Assembly: GCA_029964075.1 (NCBI GenBank)
Contig: CM057148.1
Span: 27,831,916-27,895,915 of the forward strand
DNA from: Patiria pectinifera
Taxonomy: Eukaryota > Echinodermata > Asteroidea > Valvatida > Asterinidae
Direction of reading: 5' to 3'
Length of the DNA stretch: 64,000 bases
Below, piece after piece: positions 29,301-41,300 of the stretch (position 1 is its first letter; every line of letters starts with the position of its first letter). The notes below the pieces were generated by a model. That model worked only from the letters and a program-made list of their open reading frames with translations. It had not been told where the DNA came from and made no database searches. A program made the position numbers and the translations under genes.

Positions 29301-32300
29301 TTTGCTGCCCCCAACGACGACTTTTACACAAATTGCACGTTCGGGTCGAAGCAGGACCTTAAAAACAGCCCTCAAAGGTACCTTTTGTACTCATTTCATG
29401 ACAGACACAATAGTCGTTTTTATTTCATCACACGTTAGGCTACATATACCCGAAAAATGACGGAAATGTCTTCGAGCATTCCACAACCTCTTTAACCCTC
29501 GACGTCAGTATACAAATAATTAATGTTTATGAGTGCAATGGTGAGAATAGTTTCATGGGTTGAACATTAAATGATGCCGAGTTGAATGGAACATTCCATC
29601 TTTCAACGAATGAATATATTTTTACTATTGCACGAATGCAAAAATTCATTATTTGTTTTATATAACATCCAAGTAGATCTTTGTCATTCGGGGCCAGTAG
29701 GTCAACTCTGGTTAAAGGGGCTCTTTCCACTTCATTTGACTATGTTTATATGAGGAACTTGTGAAATATGAAAAAAACAGTCCCAACAAATGTCACTTTG
29801 CAGTACCCTGCTTCAGCTACAACATCAATAGAAATACAAGAAATGGACTGCAATGTTATGAGGTGTTGTCTAAGTACTCAAATCTAACGACCTATTACAA
29901 GCTAATAGGTGAACCACACAAACGTCATTACATGTATATTCAGTTCATAAATACTTAAGACAGTTTACCCATTGTTATTGGTCAAAAGCCCGTCACGTGT
30001 CTGGTCTTAAACGGTTGATAAAACACCAGCTGGCTGGTCTTAAACACTTTTCCAGTGTCACATGAAATTTGGACTCCTATGAAATCTGGTCCCTTTTAAC
30101 CTTTTATTGGTTGAACGCTCACAATCCTTGGTTAGACATGCGCAATTCTACCAATGAGTCCGTATTTCATGGTCCTGAATTCTGACTACACCGGCACAGC
30201 TGCGTTACGAGTCACATCGGGCAGTCCCCGCAACACGCAAGCCAATCTCCATATAAGGAGTTGTTTATGACTGCCCGCAAGAGGCACATACCATAACATA
30301 GCTAGAGGGGTGTCTAAAAAAAACTTGAAGTACACTTGCTGAACAAAAGTGTTTGACTTGTTTGGACTGTTTGACCAAGAAGGTATTTATGAATGGGAAT
30401 AAATATGTTTGATTGTTTATTGTGCATGTTGTGTACGTTGGAAATTTCACACGATCTACACGCCTGAAAACGTGTTTCTTCATTCATAAGACCGCAACAT
30501 TTCCGCGCCACTCGTGCACCGGATGGATGTTGACAGGTCAAATTGCCAGATCAGATCCACCTTATGCGTTCCCATCTGATCGTGATCCGCCAATTGCCGG
30601 ATCTGATCCACCAATTGGGGGATCTGTATCCTGCTCCAGAGGTGGATCAAGAAAGGTGAATCTGATCCTGATCCACCTTATAACGGTTAGCGTTCCCACT
30701 ACACACAATTGCCGGATCTGATCCACCAATTGGGGGATCTGATCCGGCAATTTGGCAAAAGGTGGATCAGATCCCCCAATTGGTGGATCAAGTGGGAACG
30801 GCGTCTTTGTTTAAGACCAGTTTGGAGAAGAAATTGACTGGAGCGAGGTTTGAACCTGCGACCTCCAGATTGCTGTACCAGTGCTCCACCAACTGAGCTA
30901 TCCAGCCCTATGTTGGTGGTTCCCCAATTGGTCCATCTTTGTGCAGTCAGAAGCCATGAACTCGTAAATGCCATGCAGTAAGGGATCACGCCCAAAGTCA
31001 CAATTATATTGTAACATTAACCAAGTAATTAAACACAAGTCAAACACAGGCTCTTGCTGTACTGTTTTATTATTTTATTAAGGGAATAAATGTGTGCTCG
31101 AGAGGTTTTAATCACTCTGTTTAAGACCGCTTAGAGTCTGGGTGCTGATAATTACCCGAGCCGGAGGCTTTAATAAATACCTTTTCGGTCAAAAAAATAT
31201 AATATTTCGGTAAAAAAATCCCGATTTTGTTCAACAAGTTCACTTCATGCTTTTTGAAACATCCCTCTAGCAAAATAATGGAGTGTTCAGCTGGCGAGTA
31301 AGATGTAAACAACCCTTTTATGGAGATTGACACGCGCGTAGCATGTTCTGCGCGATGTCGCGCAGAACGCACCTGGGGCGTTGCGTTTTGAATTTAGAAC
31401 TATAAAATTCTGACTCCCTGGTAGTGTTGCGCATGCCTACGTGAGGATTGTGAACGTTCAACCAATGAAACGGTAAGAGGCACTGGATTTTTAGGAGTCC
31501 ACATTTTATTGTGACACTGGAAAAGTGTTTAAGACCAGCTAGCCATGTCTTTATCATCCGTTTAAGACCGGCCACGTGACGGGCTCTCGACCAATAGGAA
31601 TGGCTAAACTGTCTGAGGTATTTATGAATTATAAATAATGATAAAACACTGCTTATTGGCACTCATTTGTTTGTTCTTCTTCCAGTAAAAAAAACATATT
31701 CAATACAAATGTTTAAACAAGGTGGGATAATGAATTGTCAATATTGTAAAGACTAATACTTATAAATAGCTTAGCTGCCTGTGTGGTGAGCAACAGTGCC
31801 CTCCTCCGGTGGTAACTCTATGCAAAGAAAACAAATCTTCATTTTACATATGGGTCTACTTAGTAGTAGTAACATTTATTTCAATGATGTCATTCATTAC
31901 AATTATGTACAAACATGTATACATTAGGAAAAGTCACTAGTATAATATTTGATAGTTATGTACACAGTGATTAGTTATAAAGTGTGAAAATTAAATGACA
32001 ACATTTAGGTATAATTAAGGTTAAGCAGAACGTTTTTGTGCCCTTACCTATGGACAAACATACGACCAAGGGACAAACAAAACAATACGTGAGACAGACA
32101 GGACAAGCGTGAGACAAGGCCTAAATATTAATACACACAATAATGGAATTTCAATTTATGAATATGATTCGAGAAAATGAGTTTTTAAATTTTTGACAAA
32201 GACAGATAGTGAAGGTAACGATTTAAGAGAATCATCTAAACTATTCCAGTACAAAGTGCCTCGGTGAATAACACTATTTTTTGACATTGACATTTTTTGA

Positions 32301-35300
32301 CATTGACATTGACTATTTTTTGACATTTGACATTTTTGACATTATGCAATTTGTTGTTTGTGTATGTTGTAGAGTGGTGTGAGAGTCATAGGGTGTCTCC
32401 CACATTTGAGGATCTACCCAATGAGGGTCTAGCAGCACTACTAGAGAGACTCTACAGAGAAGGACCTACAGAGGAACCAGATGTATTCACACCTCACACA
32501 CTCCAAGGTCAGTCTGCAGCAATCGTACTCGTATAGTACTTTTGTCCGTGCACAGAAAGATAACAAAATTAGAAAGTAACATGTGACTCGCTCTCGGCCA
32601 ATCAAGACACAGAATCTGTGGGCGAGGTGTTATAATGGTTATTATAACACCTCACCCACAGATTCTGTGTATTGGCCGAGAGCGAGTCACACATGGCATT
32701 CGTTATTTGTGACCGGCCTCACAAAAAAGGGTATTATGTCGCAAAAAAGTTAAATGGAGTTATGTGCGTGGTTGGAAAGCCCACAATGTAAGCTTTCATT
32801 TGGTGTATATAATAGAGCTCCCTAGCCCCTCCTGTACTGGAGATATGATGTATTTGCATATTAATTACTTCCTTGGAGTTCCAATAACACAACTGAGAAA
32901 ACAGGCTTTGATATAGCTGGCTTTGTTGTAGAACAACAGAACGATGCACACAAAATGGTTGTTTTTTTTCCCACTTCGTTCATCAAAATTAACATTTCTA
33001 TGAATGAACCCTAAAACTGTAGGTATTAAAAATGTCATTCACAACTATCCTTTCAAAACTGGGCGTTTTTGTGTTATTCTTGTATTATGCGTGCGAGAAC
33101 GAATTTCGGGGTCCACTTTTGCAACCCCATAAATTCGAGCTGTTTGGATGCTAGTTGTGATTTCAATCGTACGCGTAAAGTGTTCCCCTTTTGAGGACGT
33201 TGAAGAAACCTCAATTTTGTGCATTGGTGATTGGTCACCGCGCGCTGTTCCTGAGACATACAACGTGTATAGCGCACATGAGAACGACACGAAAAACGTA
33301 TTCGTACTTCGTCATGTCCAATGTAAACAAGCGGGTTTTTTTTCGTCTTTTCTCCGGAACGGTAAGACATTAGGTTGGTTTCCTTTCAACCAGATGTTTG
33401 AAATAGGCTAAGTAAACAATCCAAAACATAACATTTTCAGGGATTTCAGGACCTAGTGCCCCTTTAATACCCTTTTTTGTGGAGCCAGTCGCATTTTGCA
33501 AATCTTGCCGTGCACGGCCAAAAGTACTATAACCCTAGCAACCAAAGTACTATACCATTAGCAATCAAAGCACTAAACCCATGGCGCAGTATTTGTGTAC
33601 AAATGCATTCTGGTGTGCGCGTTGAGCGTTGCGCGTAGCGTGTATTGTTTCCAAGAGAGTGCACCACAGACTAAGGTTAAAACATTTTGTGAAGGGGTGG
33701 TGTGGAAGAGAGAAATACTTTTTCCACCAATTTTGTGCTGAAATTGAACTTTATTTTAACTGTGTTCAAATTTAAATAATTAAAAATATTAAAACAAAGT
33801 AGAATCTGTGGGTGATTAAGTGTTAAAAAACAAATATTGAATGCTTTACCTCGTGGTGAAGTAAAACTAGCCTCCCTCGGTGATCCATGGAGCATTCTAT
33901 TTTCCCGTGGCGAATGCTCAATGGATCACCTCGGGAGGCTAGTTTTACTACACCACTCGAAGCATTCAATTTTTGTATACTGTGACAGCGACGGAATGCA
34001 AGCTTTCTATATAGTTTGAATACCCAGAAACAAAAGAAATTGTAAAGAGGTGGGCAGTCTCTTGTAAATTGCTTCATAGCCCCTCTTGCTAGCCATCATT
34101 GTATGTTTGCAATACTCAAATTAAAAGTCATAACAGTTTATAAAATGTTACTTTTGTTTTAAAGATATAGTCCATCATTTGTAATTTGTGCATTTTGTTA
34201 GTTTGAAGCAACAAAAGTGTTCAAAATCTAATGAAGGATACTGAACAACTAACCTGATGAAGTTTCAGCTCAGCTTCAGCTGTATATTCCGAGAAAAACA
34301 GCATTCTAGGATTTCAATTTCAAATCTAAAGTTACTGAATCACGTTTTGAATTGTTTTGAATTGCAGCTATACGCGATGTCGCGCACTGATCCGACGAAT
34401 TATAGCTACTGCGCGTGTCTGTGCGTCGTGCCAATGCTTGCGCGCGCTTTGCCGACTAACAAAACGAACTACTAATTTAAATTTTCCTACGGTGCGTCTT
34501 AAGATGCACCGTTGGAAAGGCCTTCTTTCGTTGATTACTTCAAAATGATAGCTTGCCAGAAAGATTAATTTCACAGGGAGATTAGTCCACTTTACTATCT
34601 TTCAACCCAGTATGTTTTTCAACAATAATACGCCAGTTACTTTTTCGGATGGCTGCAAATGATGGACTATAGCTTTAACAATGTGAACTGTGTCATGGCA
34701 TTCCCATCATGTTTTGTATTTTATATTCTTTTGTTCGTAGGTCTGCGCTGTTCTTTGAGTACCTTCCTGACAGAGCCGCCTATTAGTCGCAAAGTTGATA
34801 TCTACAGAGATGCAGTCTTTAACAAAGCAAACAAGGCACTCACCGACTCCGTCAGATCACAAGACAAAGACAAACCAGTCATCAAAAAGACGATGATAGG
34901 CCAACCAGGGATGAGTAGACGAGATCTACTCAAGCTACTCAAGTCCGGTCTAGTGTGTCTGAGTAATCCATTGGGTTTAATGAGGCTCGTCTGGCTCTTC
35001 ATGCAGCCTTTTGTCGGCAGAATTAAAGGCAAGATCAAGGTAAGCTCATGTTGTTCAGGTAAGATTGGGTCCATTGTATCCTGAACAAGATGTAGCGTCT
35101 GTAGCTAGGATTACATGTATAAGCCGCAGTACACTCAAGGCTGAGACAAAACCAATAGCCACACAGTACCTGAATCAGACAAAGCCTAAGATACAACTGC
35201 ATACGTGTCTCAGTGTGACTTAAATCGCTTGTAATTTGATACCTGATGACGTCATGATGACGTTACAATGATTATAACATCTTAGTAACATGTTACAAGT

Positions 35301-38300
35301 TCACACTGGGTTTGATGATCATAGCGTAAACCGTTCGGAAGAAATTTTGCTTTGTTTTGATTTCAGGCTAAAGTCTTCATTTTGAATTCACGTAACTTTG
35401 ACCTTCCGGTAGACCCGGAAGTAAAGGTCAAGCGAGTTCACGTACACGACAAAAAATGTTTATTAACTAATAGTCTATCTGATTGCAATGTTGGATCATA
35501 ATTGATCATTTTGTTTAAAAGTTATATCTGAAAGTATTTGGCCACTTTTTCCTCTAAAATCGCTTGTAATTTGACACCCAATGACGTCATCATGACGTCA
35601 GAGTAATATGCACCGCTAGGGACGAGGGTTGATATATGTTGAAAGTTACAAGTTCATACCATATACTGTTTAGGAGAAAACCCGCGGAAACTTATTGTCC
35701 GGAAAAAGAAAGAAAGAAAGAAAGAAGATTAATCGTAACAACTCCAATCAGCCTGACCACTCAATTATATTGCCTGTACATAAAGTGACTAGCCACCCTC
35801 TAAGTTCTTACTGATTGCAGTTTTGATACTTTCTCATGATACCAATGAAATTCATTAAAGTGGGATATTGCCATAATGGATTACATTTACATTAAAACCT
35901 TAATGCAAACCATGAGTAAGTTACATATTAACACAGCTGATCCATTATTATTTTTTAAGTGTATTTTTTCTCACCCCAAATCATAACTCTCCTACCGAAT
36001 ACGGTTTGGGAACAATTATTCCATCAATAAAAAGCTGTGTTTTATTCAATATTTACCGTGTTTCAAGGTTTGTGTGGTATCCAGGTTGTGTTGCCTCATT
36101 CCTGATCTTTATCTCTATGACAATCCAAATACCTGTGATGCATAAGTGTGTAAGAACGTATTTTTCTGATCTCGGCTGATATATTGCCAGCATTAAAAAT
36201 CTGAACATTAAAGGGAATATACAACATTTGCAAACATCGAAAAATAAAACTACCAAGTTTTTACGAAATACCTTACTAGGATGTTGGTAAATGACAGTCT
36301 CAAGCATCTTGTAAAATTATGGCACCTGGTGTGAAGTAATTTTCAAGAAAATGGTATTTTTGTATACATTTCCAACGGTGGTCGGCCGACCAGCGTTGGA
36401 AAAACCTAACTATTTTTCAACTACTGCTCCAAATTAACCATTTTTTCAGTCCAAATTTTGTTTGCTATTGGTTACATGTTTCATGAACGGATGCAGGCCA
36501 GCTAGACTGGTTCCCGTGCCTTACAATTTTCCGTCATCTATAAATTGATCCATTTTATCTTTTGTAGAGTCAGGGAACCAGAATACTTAAACATTTTTGT
36601 TTTTCTTGGTTTTTCCAACCTTTTCAAACACAAAACTTCAAAAATGTCAGTGTAACAATATTTGATTTATATATACTAACCCCTCAAATAGTTCATTTCT
36701 GAAAATTACATCAAAAACCAATGATGTACATTCCCTTTAACTACAGGGTGGTTAAAAAAAAAGGACACCCACATTTGACAGCAAATTTCACCAATTTTAA
36801 AAAAATATTTTTACTGTCGATTAGTAGCTATTAAAGTACTGGCCTTTAAGCAAATGTGACGGAAAAATCGTTGCATTTGCACATTTTGTCGTTGAGCTAT
36901 GCTAATTTGAACATTTCATGTGCGAAACCTATTTGTCCATGGAGGTATACCGGTGCATTCCCTTCGCTTGACTGAGCTCAGCTTTCGGAGCTTTTGAAAG
37001 GGCATGGCATTTGATTGATCTGTTATGCAACAATGAACTTAAGCCGACAGCTCATTGAGTAGATGATCCTAACACTGACATGAATAATTGGACAGCTTCA
37101 AAAAAAGTTACCATGGCAAAATATATTTTGGTGGGAAGGTTTTTAAAATTTCATGAACTACGAAAATGTCAAATTTACATGGAGTAACCCAGACTGATTT
37201 TGGTGACTTGTATTCAAATTAGCATAATATAACTATTTTTGCGACTTTACTAAGCTTTTTTTCACCATGCATAGTTAAAGGCCTATACTTTACTACTATG
37301 TGAAAAAATATTAAAAGTAAGTTCATTAAGTAGGTAAAAATTGCTGTCAAAAGTGGGTGTCCTTTTTTTTGAACCACCCTGTATTGTTTATTTCGTTGTT
37401 TGTTTTGGTAGTCGCTGGATCTCGATCAGCTTCAGAAGAAGGACGTGTTATGCAAAGTTGCCAAGTCAGGTCTACCGTACTATGAGATCAATTCTCCTGT
37501 GCTGGGCTTGAGTGGTGGACAAGAACAGAAGATCTATGCCACCGGCAATCGTTTCTACTGCCCACATCATGCCATCAGTTTGTACATATCCAAACTCAAT
37601 CCTGATTGTCCAGATTTCTTCCAGAAACCAAGGTATTCTCATTTCTTTTGTAATAGCGGTAAACTTACACAAGAAACAGAATAGCCTTCTCTTATACAAA
37701 TAGTATCATTACTTAGTTAAAAGCTTTATTGAAATATGGCATTTGTTCATGGCGATAAGGTAGCTTCATGGATGCTGTTAATGATTTGTGGTATACTTTT
37801 TCCTTTTTTTTCCTGAGATTTGAATTTAAGGTGAGCCGGCTTGTCCTTTAAAGAGGTTGTGGAATGCTCGAAGACATTTCTGTCATTTTTCGGGTATATG
37901 TAGCCTAAGGTGTGATGACATAAAACAACTATTTGTGTCTGTCATGAAATGAGTACAAAAGGTACTTTTGAGAGCTGTTTTTCAGATCCTGTTTCGACCC
38001 GAACTTGCAATTTGAGTAAAAGTCGTCGTTGGGGGCAGCAAACAAAACATAGTAAATCGTGACATAATAAATAGGATTACGTCATATTATTACGTTAATT
38101 CGGACCCAACATTGACACTAAATGTTACATCCAAATATTCTTTTTTTGCCATTTTTTACACGTATGTAAAATATTACCCAAACTGACATTGCACATTTAC
38201 AACTGGACACCTAAGCACCAAGAAAAGCTTTTGTTTTGGTATAGTCAGGGTTCAAATCATAGCAGAAGCAATACCTCAAGTGTGGATGTAACGGTGTAAA

Positions 38301-41300
38301 AATCACTCAATGGAAGTGTGACATTTGGGTTTTACACCGTGTCAATGTTACATCCACACAACCAAGCAATCGTATCTGCTCCATTTGATACCTGACTACC
38401 GTAACAAAAGCTTTTCTTATTGTGTTGCATGTATAGCAAGAAGTATGCAAATTGAATTTGGGTAATTTTTCGCAGAAATTTTAAAAAAAGGTACAAATAT
38501 CATATTTGGATGTAACACTGACACGGTGTCAATGTTACATCCAAAATGACATTTTATATGCTCATATTTTTGGCAAAATACTTTGAAAGGATTTCAAACT
38601 TTCCGCAGTAGTGAAACACCCAACAACAAATATTATGTAGAGCAACTGCTAGCAAGGCATTCATGCTTTTCTTAATGTGGTCATATGTCACACTTTGTTC
38701 CCCAACCCGGTGGAATGACCCATCTAGGATGTGAAAGCCCCATTTCTTTTTTGAAAAATATCATTGAAATCACTTATGTACTTTTCCAGTTATGGAATTT
38801 TGAACACAAACACAGTTTTAAAATTTTGTCCACGGATCACAATTAAGGTACGTGATATTTCAGTCAAAGAAACCATGTCGTAGCATGAAAACGATATCAG
38901 AATAATCCCATAGGTCTCCGGGAGGCCAAGTAGAAGGCAGGGCAAGACTAGAAACTCTTGACATTATAAAGCATGTTGTTTTGACATTAGAAGCCGAAGG
39001 TGTTTAACCCTAGCTGCCCTGAATCCTCCAAAACCCTTTTTGCAAATTGGAGGAATTTCCAGGATTGAGGTTACATGGCCAAAGTGCGTTGCTGATTTCG
39101 GAGTACGCACTGTGTCAGGTCTTGGGCCGGACCTTGTGTTGTTTATGCTCAGCCGTGCATAAATTTAGTCCTTGATTATACTTGACATCCTCCACACTGC
39201 TCCAGGATGTCACTGCCTCTGCCTCGGCCTATTGACAGTCATAGCCGGAGGATTTTGCAGGATTCAGGCAGTGGTCACCCTGTGGACCATATTCAAGAAG
39301 CAACGGAGGAATTTGCAGGATTGGGGCTATATGCTATTTTTCCATGAGGCCAATTGGAGGATTTGGCAGGATTGAGGCTACATCCTAGCAAAAAGGCCTA
39401 GGGAGTTAGGGTTATTTAAAAAAATGTGTTTCATGGTTATGAGAGTGTTCTGATGTGGGTTTTTTTAATATGTGAATTGTCTTCGTTTTGCTGAAATATC
39501 ACTTACCTCTATTGTGATCCGTGGACAAATTATAAAACTGTGTTTGTGTTTAAAAGTCCATAAGTGGAAAAGTACATGACTCTTTTACATCCTAGATCTT
39601 GAATGCGCTTCACGTAGAACTTCTTCAAAAAATAGGGGTGTCATTTTGGTTTCCTTTTCTTGTATTCACCCTGTATTGTGAATCGCTGGTATTAAAGTTG
39701 TAGTCCATCATTTGTAATTTGTGCATTTTGTTCGTTTGAAGCAACAAAAGTGCTCAAAATCTAAAGAAGGGTACTGAACAACTAACCTGATAAAGTTTCA
39801 GCTCAGCTTCAGCTGTATATTCTGAGAAAAACAGCATTCTAGGATCTCAATTTCAAATCAAAAGTTGCTGAATCATGTTTTGAATTGCGCCTGAATTCAG
39901 CGTCCGAGACCCGTTCTCGCTTAGCCGAATGCAGCTACGCGATGTCGCGCACTGATCTGACGAATTATAGCAACCGGGGGTGTGTGTGTGGCGTGCCAAT
40001 GCTTGCGCGCGCTTCACCGAATAACAAAACGACCTACTAATTTAAATTTTCCTACGGTGCGTCTTAAGAAGCACCGTTGGAAAGGCCTTCTTTCGTTGAT
40101 TACTTCAAAATGACAGCTTGCCAGAAAGAATAATTTCACAGGGAGTTTAGTCCCCTTACTATCTTTCAACCAAGTATGTTTTTCAACAATAATTACGCCA
40201 GCTGCTTTTCGGATAGCTGCAAATGATGGACTATAGCTTTAACTGCTATTATGTGTTTCATTTTTCTACTTTCTTGAAGAATCAAGAGCAACTTCAAGCT
40301 GGAGGCAATCTGGTTTGATCCCGAGCCAGTGAAGTCCGCTGCCATCAGCTCTCTCATGTCTGTCATAGGTGCAGCAGCTAAGCTGAGTCGACCGTACAAT
40401 AATGCGGATATCAGAGCCACGCCATGGGACAATCTACAAGATGCTATTGAGGACTTCTCTGAGAACCTACGCATGGGTTACCGTAGAAATCCACCTCCAC
40501 AAGCACAGAAGACATCAGCAGTCGCCACGACCACCACAACTAGTACTACTACTGGCAGGCCAGTGGGTAAACAAGTCAGCCCATCAGCAGTCACTGGGAA
40601 GGCACTCAGGCCAGGCAGTCAACAGTCTACTGTATACGTAAGCATCTTGCTCGGATTTCTTGTTATAATGCAATCATAGGGAGATGGTTTCTGACTTGGT
40701 GTGTGTTTCTCATTGTGTGTAGGTGCTGGTGTCTGATTAGGACACGTGTCTAATTTGACAAAAACTTGTCAACATTTAAGGGAATGTACATCATTGGCTT
40801 TTGCTGTAATTTTCAGAAATGAACTTATTTGAGGGGTTAGTATAATAGATTAAATATTGTTTAACTGACATGATTGAAGTTTTGTGTTCGAAAATGCTTG
40901 AAAAACCAAGAAAAACTAAAAAGTTTAAGTAGTCTGGTTCCCTGACTTCACTAAAGATAAAATGGATCAATTTATAGATGACGGAAAATTGTAAGGTAAG
41001 GGAACCAGTCTAGCTGGCCTGCACCCGTTCATGAACATGTAACCAATAGCAAACAAAATTTGGACTGAAAAAAAAAATTGTTAATTTGGAGCAGTAGTTG
41101 AAAAATACAATGTAGTGAGGTTTTTCCAACGGTGGTCGGCCGACCACCGTTGGAAATGTAAACATATTAAATCGTGACGTAATAAACAGGACTCGTTTTA
41201 AATACTACGCTGCATCGGGAGTCCTGTTTATTACGTCACGATTTGCTATGTTTTGTTTGCTGCCCCCAACGACGACTTTTACACAAATTGCATGCTCGGG

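Noticed and set aside
33045..33411. Overlapping ORFs on both strands near 33.0-33.4 kb and 63.5-63.85 kb as conserved genes
   Set aside because: The similarity between the two places is due to one TTAA MITE family in opposite orientations, and coding potential is not supported.
37445..37684. Exon 13 region as a remnant of an independent intact Crypton inserted in an intron
   Set aside because: The domain is split over five exons with phases matching SETDB1 on both sides. Cryptons inserted whole would not acquire matching splice sites at each break.
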